A stretch of 64,000 bases of DNA from JADGRB01 sp036267635 (GCA_036267635.1 DATAVR010000157.1:1-64000); one strand, 5' to 3'. Positions 37,565-47,216 are shown, counted from the first letter of the stretch. The notes: generated from the sequence alone by a model not told the origin. Made by a program: numbers and translations.

Positions 37565-39601
37565 TCAGCTCCTCACGGCGCTCGGCGTCTTCAGCGCCAC
37601 GATCCGCTTCTTGACGTCGCGAAACCCGGGATCGCGCTTGCCGACGTTCTCGAAGAAGTAGAGCGCCTCTCGGACGTCGCCCAGCTGCTCGAACACCGCC
37701 CCCAGCAGATAGTAGAGCTCGACCGACTCCTGCGCGGTCGCCTGCGGCAGGTTGAGCGCCTCCTTGTAGCGCTTCACCGCCTCGCCGAGCTCCCCCTTGG
37801 CCTCGACGCACTCGCCGATCATCGTGAAGGCGAAGACGGCCCGGGTCTTGTCGGTCGCCAGCTGCTTGAACTCGGCGATGGCGGCGTCGAAGAGGCCCAT
37901 CTGCTTGTAGGCGATCCCCAGATCACCGTGGGTGGCCGGATCGGCTTTCTCCGACGGGGAGAGCTTGGCCACCGGCCCGCTCGGCGCCGCGGGGAGACCG
38001 CCCCCCGGGATGGCGCCTGCTTCACCCGCTTGGCCCGCCGACGCGTAGGCGCGCCGCCGCTCGGCCAGCAGCGGGTGCCCGGGGAAGCGCTCCTCCAGAT
38101 CGACCAACACCGCGCGCGCCTCGTCGTGCAGCGACTGCTGGGCGAAGAAGTCGAGCTGCTCGAGATCGGTGGCCAGCTCGTCGACGTTGGCGATCGGCGT
38201 GGGCGCGCGCGCGCCGGCACGTCGCCCGAGCAGCTCGGCCGCCTTCGCGCAAGCCGGATCGAGCGCCAGCGCCCGCTCGGCGACCCGCGGCGCCTCGCGG
38301 TCACCCGCTCCCTTGAGCTGCGCCGCCAGCGTGGCCAGCTCCGCCGCCGCTTCGCGCTTCCGTCCGGTCTGCGCCAGCACGGCGGCCAGCCGCTCGCGGG
38401 CCTCGCGGTGCTCGGGCTCGAGCGCGAAGATCCGGCGCAGGTGGTCGACGGCCCGCTCGGCGAGCCCGTACTTCACGAACACCTCCGCCTCCGAGAGGAT
38501 GCGCTCCACGTCGCTCATCGGCGTCAGTCCGGAGACACCGGCACCGAGCGGCATCCCGGGGAGCATTCCCGACCGGGCGCCGGACCGATCTTGCAGGGCA
38601 CCCTCCGGCGGCAGCACCTGGACGCTGGTCACGACCGAGGAGATCGTCCCGGCGGGACCCTTGGAGGGCGGGAGACGCACGCGCGCGGCGGCCGCCCCCA
38701 GCGACAACCCCCAGCGCGCCGCCAGCTCCCGCGTCTCACCGTCGGTGGGATCGAGCGCCAGCGCGGCGCGCACCGCGACGTCGCGGGCGTCCTCGCGGCG
38801 GGCCTCGGAGTGAATCTCGGCCAGCTCCCGCCACACCGAGATCGCCCGGTGGGGATCGAGCGCCGCCATCGCCTCGGCCAGCAGCGTGACGTTCTCCGGA
38901 TCGCGCGGCGCCGCCTTGAGCGCCGCCTGCAGCTTCGCCAGCGCCAGCCGCGGGTTCTTGCGCGCGATGTACGCCGCCGCGAGATCGCGCGCGACCCCGA
39001 AGTTGTCCGGTTTGTGAAACAGCAGCCGCTCCGCGACGCGCACGAACTCGTCGGCGCGCCCCTCGAGGCGCAGCTGATCGCAGGCCTGACCGAACTCGCG
39101 GACCGCCTCGTCGGTCCTCCCGTCCTGCGACGCCGCCTCCGCCAGCCGGATGCGCGACACGACGTTGTCGGGGTGGAGCTCGACCATCTTACGCAGCGCC
39201 GGCAGCGCGTCGGCCGGACGGCCCCCCTGCTGCATCTCGGCCACCGCCAGCTCCAGCTCGTGGAGCGCGTCGGCGACCATCCCCAGCCGCCGGTAGACCT
39301 CGCCCAGCTGGACGCGGACCTGCGGCAGCCCCGGCGTCAGCTTGAGGACGCTCTTGTAGACGGTGACCGCCTTGGGGAGAAATCCCTGCCCGATGTAGAT
39401 CTCAGCCGTGCGCAAGTAGATTTCGCGCGCCTCAGCCAGCGCGCCGTGGCGGACGTGGATCTCGGCCATCTTCAGCCAGGTGCGCGTGTCGGCCGCGTCC
39501 TCCTGGACGACGCGCGCAAATTCCTCGAGGGCGCGATGGTCCTGGCCGCGCTCCAAGAACTTCTGTGCCGCGGCGAGATGCTTGTCTTTCTTCGTCAGCA
39601 C
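37565..39601 (-). CDS. Large TPR-repeat protein
   Basis: A 678-residue protein starting at the GTG at 39601, built almost wholly of TPR helix pairs. Examples are HRALEEFARVVQEDAADTRT near the start, VTVYKSVLKLTPGLPQVRVQ, and LYYLLGAVFEQLGDVREALY at the end. A proline/glycine-rich break near residues 310-360 separates two TPR blocks. There is no signal peptide or membrane segment, so it is probably a cytoplasmic scaffold. Similar proteins occur in gliding and polarity systems of myxobacteria. It is one base from hemF and 26 bases after accC. Confidence 0.83.
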   Translation of the reverse strand: MLTKKDKHLAAAQKFLERGQDHRALEEFARVVQEDAADTRTWLKMAEIHVRHGALAEAREIYLRTAEIYIGQGFLPKAVTVYKSVLKLTPGLPQVRVQLGEVYRRLGMVADALHELELAVAEMQQGGRPADALPALRKMVELHPDNVVSRIRLAEAASQDGRTDEAVREFGQACDQLRLEGRADEFVRVAERLLFHKPDNFGVARDLAAAYIARKNPRLALAKLQAALKAAPRDPENVTLLAEAMAALDPHRAISVWRELAEIHSEARREDARDVAVRAALALDPTDGETRELAARWGLSLGAAAARVRLPPSKGPAGTISSVVTSVQVLPPEGALQDRSGARSGMLPGMPLGAGVSGLTPMSDVERILSEAEVFVKYGLAERAVDHLRRIFALEPEHREARERLAAVLAQTGRKREAAAELATLAAQLKGAGDREAPRVAERALALDPACAKAAELLGRRAGARAPTPIANVDELATDLEQLDFFAQQSLHDEARAVLVDLEERFPGHPLLAERRRAYASAGQAGEAGAIPGGGLPAAPSGPVAKLSPSEKADPATHGDLGIAYKQMGLFDAAIAEFKQLATDKTRAVFAFTMIGECVEAKGELGEAVKRYKEALNLPQATAQESVELYYLLGAVFEQLGDVREALYFFENVGKRDPGFRDVKKRIVALKTPSAVRS

Positions 39602-39614
39602 CGAACGATGACTT

Positions 39615-39640
39615 TACATCCGCTCGGCTACATCCGCTCG
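39615..39640. repeat. Tandem 12-base duplication at the accC stop
   Basis: TACATCCGCTCG occurs twice with a period of 14 bases, once covering the final codons and stop region of accC and once just after it. It looks like a local slippage duplication and needs no special function. Confidence 0.6.
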
Positions 39641-40950
39641 ACGAGGTGCGTATCCATCTTGCCGGCCACGTAGTCGGAATTGGCCAAAAGCCGCCGGAAG
39701 AAGTCGAGGTTGGTCTTGCACCCCTCGACCACGAACTCGGCCAGGGCTCGCCGCATTCGGGCCAGCGCCGCCGGCCGGTTTTCGGCCCGGACGATCAGCT
39801 TGGCGAGCAGCGAGTCATAGAACGGGGGAACCAGATACTGGTTGTAGATGTGGGTGTCGACCCGGACCCCCAGGCCGCCCGGCAGGTTGAGCGCGGTGAT
39901 TCGGCCGGGCGAGGGGGCGAAGGTGACCGGATCCTCGGCGTTGATCCGGAACTCGATGGCGTGGCCCCGCGGGCGGATGTCCTGGGGCAACTTGAGCGGC
40001 TCGCCGGCCGCCAGCCTCATCTGCTCGCGCACCAGGTCGACGCCGAACACCTCCTCGGTGACGGTGTGCTCGACCTGGATCCGCGTGTTCATCTCCATGA
40101 AGTAGGTGCGCTTCTCCTCGTCCATCAGGAACTCCAGCGTCCCGACGGTCTGGTAGCCGAGGCTCTCGGTCGCCTTGCGCGCGATCCCGAGCAGCTTGCC
40201 GCGCCGCTCGTCGTCCAGCGCCACGCTGGGGGCCTCCTCGACCAGCTTCTGATGCCGGCGCTGGATCGAGCACTCGCGCTCGCCGAGCGAGACCGCACGC
40301 TGGCCGTCGCCCAGCACCTGCACCTCGACGTGGCGCGGGCGGCCAACGTAGCGCTCCAGATAGACGTTCGGATTTCCGAAGCCCGCCTGCGCCTCGCTGC
40401 GCGCGGCCGAGAGCTGCGCCGATAAGCGCGCCTTGCTCTCCACGATCTTCATCCCGCGACCACCGCCTCCGGCAGAGGCCTTGATGATGATCGGCAGGCC
40501 GATCCGTTCGACCGCCTCTTCGGCGTCGCGATCGTTGTCGATGACGCCGGTCCCGGGCAGGATCGGCACGCCGGCCTTCTCCATCGCCGCCCGGGCCGAG
40601 ACCTTGTCGCCCATGAGGCGCATGATCTCCGGCTGCGGACCGATCCAGTGCAGGCCGCACTTCTTCACCACCTCGGCGAAGTGCGCGTTCTCGGCCAGGA
40701 AGCCGTACCCGGGGTGAACCGCGTCGGCGCGCGACACCTCGGCGGCGCTGATGATGGCCGGGATGGCCAGGTAGCTCAAACGCGCCGCGGGGGGCCCGAT
40801 GCAGACCTTCTCGTCGGCGAAGCGGACGTGCAGCGCGTCGGCGTCGGCGGTCGAGTGCACCGCCACCGAGCGGATCCCCATCTCGCGGCAGGCACGGATC
40901 ACCCGCAGCGCAATCTCGCCGCGGTTCGCTATTAAGACCTTTTTAAACAC
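39628..40950 (-). CDS. accC: Acetyl-CoA carboxylase, biotin carboxylase subunit
   Basis: A 440-residue ATP-grasp enzyme that carboxylates biotin on AccB. The N-terminal KVLIANRGEIALR, the Gly-rich KASAGGGGRGMK loop, catalytic FMEMNTRIQVEH and the EFRINAED segment are intact. Length fits a stand-alone bacterial AccC. It starts at a GTG, six bases after accB, which gives equal production. The AccA and AccD carboxyltransferase subunits are not in the window. Confidence 0.97.
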   Translation of the reverse strand: MFKKVLIANRGEIALRVIRACREMGIRSVAVHSTADADALHVRFADEKVCIGPPAARLSYLAIPAIISAAEVSRADAVHPGYGFLAENAHFAEVVKKCGLHWIGPQPEIMRLMGDKVSARAAMEKAGVPILPGTGVIDNDRDAEEAVERIGLPIIIKASAGGGGRGMKIVESKARLSAQLSAARSEAQAGFGNPNVYLERYVGRPRHVEVQVLGDGQRAVSLGERECSIQRRHQKLVEEAPSVALDDERRGKLLGIARKATESLGYQTVGTLEFLMDEEKRTYFMEMNTRIQVEHTVTEEVFGVDLVREQMRLAAGEPLKLPQDIRPRGHAIEFRINAEDPVTFAPSPGRITALNLPGGLGVRVDTHIYNQYLVPPFYDSLLAKLIVRAENRPAALARMRRALAEFVVEGCKTNLDFFRRLLANSDYVAGKMDTHLVERM

Positions 40951-40956
40951 GCGGGA

Positions 40957-41496
<540 letters not shown>

Positions 41497-41512
41497 GAAA
41501 AGTCGGCGTCCT

Positions 41513-41893
41513 TTACAGATCGGCGCGCAGCCCGGGGGCCGTCAGGCGCATCAGATACCGCGCGCGCCCCAGGCTGCCAGCCGGCAGGATGGCGCAGGCC
41601 AGGAAGTACTCCGGCGTCAGCAGCCGCACCACCAGCGTCAGCCGATCGGTGCGGAGGGTGAACTCCTCCAGCGTGCCGGCGTCGACCGACTCCAGCGTCC
41701 GCCGCGCCTGCGCGATGAGGTGAGCGAACTCCATCGACAGGGTCTGGATGTCCGGAACAGCGGCGGCACCAGGCACCCCGGTCTTCGAATAGGTGTCGAG
41801 CGTGATGCCGTCGAACCCCATGATCACGCAGGCCACCCCGCCTTCGATCTTGTCCAGCAGGGTCTGGATGCTTTCGCGGAAAGGGCTCGCCAT
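41513..41893 (-). CDS. Roadblock/LC7-domain protein
   Basis: A 126-residue single roadblock domain. Its parts are MASPFRESIQTLLDKIEGG, a hydrophobic strand (VACVIMGFDGITLDTY), a central helix and the C-terminal strand pattern LTLVVRLLTPEYFLACAI. Roadblock proteins act as partners or GAPs of small Ras-like GTPases; MglB controls MglA polarity in Myxococcus. No GTPase gene is nearby. The ATG at 41893 avoids overlap with aroB; the open frame reaches a TTG at 41950. It sits inside the aro-acc cluster, an odd place for a signalling protein. Confidence 0.85.
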   Translation of the reverse strand: MASPFRESIQTLLDKIEGGVACVIMGFDGITLDTYSKTGVPGAAAVPDIQTLSMEFAHLIAQARRTLESVDAGTLEEFTLRTDRLTLVVRLLTPEYFLACAILPAGSLGRARYLMRLTAPGLRADL

Positions 41894-41930
41894 GGTCGCC
41901 TTGGGCTTGTACTCGCTCAGGATTCGGGGG

Positions 41931-43013
41931 TCAAGCTTCCGGCGCCCCAAGTCCTGCCGCGATCTCCTTGGGTGTCAAGTCGCGCAGCAGGGTCTCCCCC
42001 GGTTTCGGGCAAAGGACGAATCGAATGGTGCTCCCGCGGCGCTTCTTGTCGACGGTGATGCGCGACCAGACGTCCGGCCCCAACCGCCGCGCGAGGTCGA
42101 CCGGCAGCGACGACCGCGCCAGCAGCGCCACCGCGCGCTCGGCCAGCGCGCGTGGGGTAATTCCCAGCTTGGCCCCCAGCTCCAGCGCGGCGACCATCCC
42201 CAGCGCCACCGCCTCTCCGTGGAGCAGGCCGTACCCGGACGCCGCCTCCAGCGCGTGCCCGACGGTGTGGCCGAAGTTCAAAATGGCGCGCCGGCCCGAC
42301 TCGGTCTCGTCTTCCGCCACCACCTCCGCCTTCACGCGCACCGCCCGCGACACCAGCTCCCGCACTAGGTCCGGCGAGAGGTCGGGCCCGCTCTGCTCGA
42401 CCAGCTCGAGAATGATCGGGTCGGCGATGAAGCCGCACTTGATCACCTCCGCCAGCCCCGCCGCCCGCTCGCGCACCGGCAGCGTCTCGAGAAACCCGAG
42501 ATCGGCGATCACCGCCTTCGGCTGGTGAAACGCCCCGATCAGGTTCTTGCCCGACATCAGATCGACGCCGGTCTTGCCGCCCACCGAGGCGTCGACCATC
42601 GCCAGCAGCGTCGTCGGGACGGTGGCGAACTGGATCCCCCGCAGGTAGATCGCCGCGGCGAACCCGGCATGGTCGGTCGTCGCGCCGCCGCCGATGCCGA
42701 CGATCGCCGCCTTTCGGTCGTAGCCGCGGCTCACCAGCCACTCGGCCGTCTTCTCGATCTCCCCCAGGCTCTTACAGGCCTCGCCGGCGTAGAGATCGAA
42801 GCGTGCCACGCCCGGCAGCCCGGCGTCGAGCGCGGCGCAGAGCGCCGCCGTCCGCGCATCGTCCGCCAGCCCGCCGTCGACCAGCAGCGCCACCCCAGTC
42901 GTCGACGGGCCGAACGCCGCCGCCAAATTGTCGGCGATCGCCTCGGGCGTGAACGAACCGATCCGCACCTCGTAGCGGCGCGGCCCGAGCTCGACGGGTA
43001 CCGTGATGCTCAC
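41931..43013 (-). CDS. aroB: 3-dehydroquinate synthase
   Basis: A 360-residue NAD- and Zn-dependent synthase, second step of the shikimate pathway. The NAD loop VGIGGGATTDHAGF, the VPTTLLAMVDASVGGKTGVD segment, and Zn-ligand sites (GLAEVIKCG, NFGHTVGHALE and LLHGEAVALGM) are present. It overlaps aroK by 4 bases (ATGA). Length and motifs are normal. The roadblock gene follows after 37 bases. Confidence 0.97.
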   Translation of the reverse strand: MSITVPVELGPRRYEVRIGSFTPEAIADNLAAAFGPSTTGVALLVDGGLADDARTAALCAALDAGLPGVARFDLYAGEACKSLGEIEKTAEWLVSRGYDRKAAIVGIGGGATTDHAGFAAAIYLRGIQFATVPTTLLAMVDASVGGKTGVDLMSGKNLIGAFHQPKAVIADLGFLETLPVRERAAGLAEVIKCGFIADPIILELVEQSGPDLSPDLVRELVSRAVRVKAEVVAEDETESGRRAILNFGHTVGHALEAASGYGLLHGEAVALGMVAALELGAKLGITPRALAERAVALLARSSLPVDLARRLGPDVWSRITVDKKRRGSTIRFVLCPKPGETLLRDLTPKEIAAGLGAPEA

Positions 43014-43564
43014 GCGCTCTCCCGCGTCGCGGCCGTTCCGAGCGCGAGTCCCGCCGCGATCTCATCCGCGACCTCCGCGAGTGTCCGGCCGTCGGTCTCC
43101 ACGCGCAGGTGCGCGCGCCGGTAGAACGGCTGCCGTGCGGCCAGCAACGCCGTCGCCGCCGCCAGAGGATCGGCGCTGCCGTCGAGGAGTGGCCGCCCGG
43201 AGCGGCTGCCGGTCCGGCGCACCGCCTCGGCCGCCGAGACGGCGAGCGCGACGACCCGACCGGACGAGAGCATCAGCGCCAGGTTCTCCTCGCGACAGGC
43301 CGCGCCGCCACCGGTGGCGACCACCGACCGCCGGCCGGCCGTCGCTGCGCGCACCGCCTCGGTCTCGCGCCGCCGGAACCCCTCTTCACCTTCGCGGGCG
43401 AAGATCTCCGCCACGGTCAGGCCAGCCGCGCGCACGACGAGGTCATCGAGATCGGCGAACGCCCAGCCCGAACGTTCCGCCACCAGCTTGCCCACCGTCG
43501 TCTTTCCGGAGCCCATGAAGCCGATCAAGAAAATGGGCCCCTCGGGCGCGGACGGGTGCGGCAT
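43010..43564 (-). CDS. aroK: Shikimate kinase
   Basis: A 184-residue P-loop kinase that phosphorylates shikimate. It has the Walker A motif GFMGSGKTTVG, the shikimate-binding DLDDLV and FRRRETEA segments, TGGGAACR, and the lid Arg in GSRSGRPLL. It starts at the ATG at 43564 and heads the minus-strand run, so its promoter should lie in the 99 bases between it and the divergent GST gene. Confidence 0.95.
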   Translation of the reverse strand: MPHPSAPEGPIFLIGFMGSGKTTVGKLVAERSGWAFADLDDLVVRAAGLTVAEIFAREGEEGFRRRETEAVRAATAGRRSVVATGGGAACREENLALMLSSGRVVALAVSAAEAVRRTGSRSGRPLLDGSADPLAAATALLAARQPFYRRAHLRVETDGRTLAEVADEIAAGLALGTAATRESA

Positions 43565-43663
43565 GAGCGGTCAAAGCCTAACCGATCGACGGCGAACCTG
43601 GAAAAGGGCGCGGAGGCCTGGTTGGCCCCCTCGTCGTCGCGGCGTATGGCGTATGCTGACCGC

Positions 43664-44323
43664 ATGGGCCTGGTGCTCTACGGCAGCGAGATGGCAAACA
43701 GTCCGTACGTGCTCGCCTGCTTCGTGGCGCTGCGCGAGAAGGGGCTGCCCTTCGAGATGCGTTCGGTGGCACTCCAGCGCGGCGCCCAACACGAGCCGGC
43801 GTTCGTCGCGACCTCTCTCACCGCGCGGGTCCCGGTCCTCGTCGATGGAGACCTGTCGCTGTCGGAGTCGAGCGCCATCGTCGAATACCTCGAGGAAGCC
43901 TACCCTCCGCCGGCCTACCCGCGCCTGTTGCCCAGCGCCCTGCAGGCGCGGGCACAGGCGCGTCAGGTGATGGCCTGGGTGCGCAGCGACCTGGGCGCGC
44001 TCCGGCAGGAGCGGTCGTCCGAGTACGTCTTCTTCGCGCGCGGACGGCTCGGGCCGCTGGCGCCGCTGTCGCCCGAGGGCCAGACGGCCGCCGAAAAGGT
44101 GGTCCGGGTCGCGAGCCGGCTGATCCCAAAGGGCGGCGGCCCGCTCTTCGGAGCGTGGTGCATCGCCGACACGGACCTGGCGATGATGCTCTGGCGGCTC
44201 TGGCGGACCGACTTCCCGCTGCCCAGCGAGCTGCGCCGCTACGCCGAGACCGAGTGGGCGCGGCCATCCGTCCGCGCGTTCGCCGAGCTGCCCCGGCCCG
44301 CCAGCTACACCGAGTCGGTCTGA
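43664..44323 (+). CDS. yfcF: Glutathione S-transferase, YfcF-like
   Basis: A 219-residue GST that matches the YfcF group along its length: SPYVLACFVALREKGLPFEM, the cis-Pro segment RVPVLVDGD, the glutathione-binding LSESSAIVEYLEEAY, the AWVRSDLGALRQERSSE helix and FGAWCIADTDLAMM. E. coli YfcF has glutathione transferase and peroxidase activity and aids oxidative defence. The ATG at 43664 is preferred; another in-frame ATG lies 18 bases upstream. The gene is divergent from aroK. Confidence 0.88.
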   Translation: MGLVLYGSEMANSPYVLACFVALREKGLPFEMRSVALQRGAQHEPAFVATSLTARVPVLVDGDLSLSESSAIVEYLEEAYPPPAYPRLLPSALQARAQARQVMAWVRSDLGALRQERSSEYVFFARGRLGPLAPLSPEGQTAAEKVVRVASRLIPKGGGPLFGAWCIADTDLAMMLWRLWRTDFPLPSELRRYAETEWARPSVRAFAELPRPASYTESV

Positions 44324-44360
44324 CCTCGGCCCGGAAACCGCCTTCGGCCCGGAAACTGCC
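44324..44360. repeat. Short tandem repeat (18-base period) after the GST gene
   Basis: TCGGCCCGGAAAC occurs at 44326 and 44344, with neighbours that also match (CCGCC, CTGCC), and a third decayed partial unit (TCCGGCGC) follows. It lies directly after the GST stop in a 96-base gap. An AT-rich patch (AAATTTTTT, near 44388-44396) follows and may be part of a promoter for the zinc-ribbon gene. Confidence 0.55.
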
Positions 44361-44419
44361 TCCGGCGCAGAACGAGCAAATTTTTTGCGCGCCCGGCCCT
44401 GCCGCGTTCTACTGGAGGC

Positions 44420-44965
44420 ATGAGCGTTGAAGTAGAACGCGCGACATTGCCGTGCGGTGTCTGCGGGGCGGGCGTGACCGAGCTGCGCCGAGGGCGCTGC
44501 TGGGGATGCTACATGCGGTGGGCGGAGTCGCGGCCCGTCGGGCGCGGCGCGGCCTGCACCGTCTGCGGCGAGAAGCGACGGGCGCAACTGAAGCTGGTCG
44601 AGCTTCAAGGCCGCAGCCTGCCCTTCTGCCACGGCTGCGCGGCGCAGGTGATGCGCCTCCCCGAGGTGCCCGTGACCGTCGAAGAGCTCCGCCAGGCGTT
44701 GCGGCGCGACCGGCGGGACGACGACCGGCGCGGCGGCAGCAAGGTCGACCAGCGGATCTTCCCGCGCGAGCGCAGAGTGGGCGAGCGGCGCGGCCCGATG
44801 CGCGACGCGTTCGCCGACACCGATCCGGGCATCAAGATCGCCGATCTCAACCTGGATGACGCGATCATCGAGCTCGGGGACGCCGATCTCGCCGAGGGAG
44901 ATCAGACGCAGGTCCGCGCCAACCCGGCCGGCGGTTCCTCAGCCGACTCGTCATCGGAGCGGTAG
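44420..44965 (+). CDS. Zinc-ribbon protein, uncharacterised
   Basis: A 181-residue protein from the ATG at 44420. Its first 90 residues hold four CxxC pairs in two ribbon-like sets (LPCGVCGAG, GRCWGCYMRW, ACTVCGEKRR and FCHGCAAQ). A basic Arg/Asp stretch (RRDRRDDDRRGG) and an acidic C-terminal part (DLNLDDAIIELGDADLAEGD) follow. The pattern suggests a nucleic-acid- or protein-binding adaptor with two zinc sites. I do not recognise a named family. The last 15 bases overlap the end of the convergent lipoprotein gene. Confidence 0.75.
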   Translation: MSVEVERATLPCGVCGAGVTELRRGRCWGCYMRWAESRPVGRGAACTVCGEKRRAQLKLVELQGRSLPFCHGCAAQVMRLPEVPVTVEELRQALRRDRRDDDRRGGSKVDQRIFPRERRVGERRGPMRDAFADTDPGIKIADLNLDDAIIELGDADLAEGDQTQVRANPAGGSSADSSSER

Positions 44966-45361
44966 CTCCACCCGCCAGCTCTTCCCCTCGCGCACGGTGT
45001 GCACCGACTGCCGCTCGCCGGTCGCCGAGTAGACCTCCACCTCGGCCTCGTCGCCGTCGCGGTGCAGGACGCGTGTCCCGGCCGGCTCCCAGGCCGGCGG
45101 CAGCCAGCCGACCGCGACCAGATCGGCGGGGGCCAGCATCCGCGCGCCGCCGCTCCGATGCGTGGCCGCCAGCAGCGCCTCGAGGTGCGCGCGCGTGTGC
45201 GGGCCGAGGCGCTCGTACACCGCGCCCCGATCGCCGGCGCGCGCCGCGGCGATGAGCGACCGCACCGCCGCCTCCGGGCTCGACCCGTCGTCGCGCGCGT
45301 TGCAGCCGAGCGCCAGCCCGCCCGCCAAGGCCAGGCAGAGGAAGAACGCGCGGCGCTTCAT
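44951..45361 (-). CDS. Small lipoprotein, NTF2-like
   Basis: A 136-residue predicted lipoprotein with a lipobox at Cys20 (LALGC). The mature part has one helix pair (EAAVRSLIAAARAGDRGAVY) and then strands (EAEVEVYSATGERQSVHTVR) ending in KSWRVELPL. This resembles DUF4878/NTF2-like lipoproteins of unknown role. Its ATG overlaps the trpS stop (ATGA), so the two are co-translated, though no functional link is apparent. Confidence 0.72.
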   Translation of the reverse strand: MKRRAFFLCLALAGGLALGCNARDDGSSPEAAVRSLIAAARAGDRGAVYERLGPHTRAHLEALLAATHRSGGARMLAPADLVAVGWLPPAWEPAGTRVLHRDGDEAEVEVYSATGERQSVHTVREGKSWRVELPLR

Positions 45362-46344
45362 GCGCCGGCCGCGCGCAGCCCGAGCCGCTCGCGCACGCGC
45401 TTCATCGTCCCCGCGGCGACCTGGCGCGCCTCCGAGGCGCCGCGCGCCAGGATCGCGTCGACGCGCGCCGGATCGGCCTGCAACGCCTCGGCCCGCGCGC
45501 GAATCCCCCCGAGCTCGGTCTTCATCCCCTCGAACAGCATCTTCTTGCAGTCGATGCAGCCGATGCCGGCGGTCGTGCAACCCGTGTGGACAGCCGCCTG
45601 CCGCGCCTCGTCGGAGAAGAACTTGTGCAACGTGAAGATGTTGCACTTCTCGGGCGTCCCCGGATCGCTCCGCTTGACGCGCGCGGGATCGGTCGCCGCC
45701 GCGCGCAGCTTGTCCCAGATCGCCTTTTCCGGCTCGGCGAGGGCGATGGTGTTGCCGAGGCTCTTCGACATCTTGCCCTGTCCGTCGAGCCCCAGGATCT
45801 TGGGCGTGGTCGAGAAGAGCGGCTGCGGCTCGGCGAAGGTGTCGCCAAAACGGGCGTTGAAGCGACGGACGATCTCGCGCGCCAGCTCGAGGTGCTGGCG
45901 CTGATCCTCGCCGACCGGCACCCGCGTCGCGCCGTAGAGCAGAATGTCCGCCGCCTGCAGCACCGGATAAGCCAGCAGGCCGAGGTTGATGTTGTGCGGT
46001 TGGTGCAGCGCCTTGTCCTTGAACTGCGTCATCCGCTCGAGCTCACCGTGCGGCGCCACCGACGACAGGACCCAGCAGAGCTCCGTGTGCTCGGGGACCT
46101 CCGACTGGATGAAGAGCGTCGCCTTGTCCGGATCGACGCCGCACGCCAGGATCTCGATGGCCATCGCCCGCGCCCGAGCCGGCATCTCAGCCGGTTCGTA
46201 GGGCTGCGTGATCGCGTGGTAGTCGACGATGCAATAGAAGCAACGGTACGACTCCTGGAGCGCCACCCAGGTGCGGACGGCACCGAGATAATTGCCGAGG
46301 TGCAGCTCGCCCGAGGGCTGAATCCCGGAGAAAACGATCTCCAT
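45358..46344 (-). CDS. trpS: Tryptophanyl-tRNA synthetase
   Basis: A 328-residue class I synthetase. The HIGH motif appears as GELHLGNYLGA and the KMSKS motif is intact (GQGKMSKSLGN). The start at the ATG at 46344 gives the canonical MEIVFSGIQPSGELH opening; the frame runs 45 bases upstream. A C-terminal Cys pair (GCIDCKKML) resembles that of many TrpS proteins. The 3' end is coupled to a small lipoprotein gene. Confidence 0.96.
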   Translation of the reverse strand: MEIVFSGIQPSGELHLGNYLGAVRTWVALQESYRCFYCIVDYHAITQPYEPAEMPARARAMAIEILACGVDPDKATLFIQSEVPEHTELCWVLSSVAPHGELERMTQFKDKALHQPHNINLGLLAYPVLQAADILLYGATRVPVGEDQRQHLELAREIVRRFNARFGDTFAEPQPLFSTTPKILGLDGQGKMSKSLGNTIALAEPEKAIWDKLRAAATDPARVKRSDPGTPEKCNIFTLHKFFSDEARQAAVHTGCTTAGIGCIDCKKMLFEGMKTELGGIRARAEALQADPARVDAILARGASEARQVAAGTMKRVRERLGLRAAGA

Positions 46345-46493
46345 GGTCTCGCGTTGTTTAGACGCCACACCGTGCGGGGTCAAGAACATCCGGGCCGCGC
46401 CGATTGGGGGGTTGGGTCGGCCCCGACCTTGCTATGACTGCGATCGTGGCTTAGTAGGACTCTGTAGGCCATCTGCTCAACAGGAGAACGTCA

Positions 46494-47207
46494 ATGAATC
46501 GAGGCCTTTGGTTGGCAAGCAGTTTGTCGCTGGGCGTCGCGCTGCTGGCGTCCGGTTGTTACATGGGTCCACAGCCGCCGCCGCCGGCCTACCCCGAGCC
46601 GGCGCCTGCCCCCGCGCCTGTCGCCGCCGACGGGACGGTCTATCCGGCGACACCGCCACCCGACCCGATTCCAGAGTATCAGCCCCCGGCGCCCGGCTAT
46701 GACTACTCCTGGGTGGGCGGCTACTGGGACTGGACCGGCTACGAATGGAGCTGGGACGCCGGCTACTGGGCGCCCGGGGACGCGGGCTACCTCTTCATCG
46801 GCCCGCGCTTCCTCTTCGTGGACGGCCGCCCGGTCTACTACCGGCCGTACTGGCAGGGCCCGGGAGGCTACCGCTCTTATGGCTACGGCTACCGCGGCGC
46901 GCCCCCGGCCGGCGCCTGGCGCGCGCGTCCGTCGGTGGCGCCAGGCGCCTGGCGTGCCGCGCCCGCACACAACGAGGGGTGGCGTGGCACCCCGGGCGCC
47001 ACGGCCTGGCGCGGCGCGCCGGCCCGCGGTGCGGCGGCGCGAGGCGTCGAACCAATGCGCGGCAACCCGGGGTTCCACGGGGGGGCGCCGGCCGCCGCCC
47101 GGGCGCCCGCACCCGCCTATCACCCGGCGCCCGCCTATCACGCGGCGCCCGCTGCCCACGCTGCGCCGTCGCGCGGCGGTGGTGGCGGCGTCCGCATGCG
47201 CAAATAA
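46494..47207 (+). CDS. YXWXGYW-type Pro/Gly-rich lipoprotein
   Basis: A 237-residue predicted lipoprotein starting at the ATG at 46494, with AGGAGA seven bases upstream. The lipobox is at Cys22 (LLASGC). Pro/Ala-rich sequence leads to an aromatic block (YDYSWVGGYWDWTGYEWSWD) of the type found in YXWGXW-repeat lipoproteins. A Gly, Ala and Arg-rich tail with AYHPAPAYHAAPA repeats follows. It probably sits in the outer membrane, facing the periplasm or outside. Its function is unknown. Confidence 0.8.
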   Translation: MNRGLWLASSLSLGVALLASGCYMGPQPPPPAYPEPAPAPAPVAADGTVYPATPPPDPIPEYQPPAPGYDYSWVGGYWDWTGYEWSWDAGYWAPGDAGYLFIGPRFLFVDGRPVYYRPYWQGPGGYRSYGYGYRGAPPAGAWRARPSVAPGAWRAAPAHNEGWRGTPGATAWRGAPARGAAARGVEPMRGNPGFHGGAPAAARAPAPAYHPAPAYHAAPAAHAAPSRGGGGGVRMRK

Positions 47208-47216
47208 CGTCGCGGC

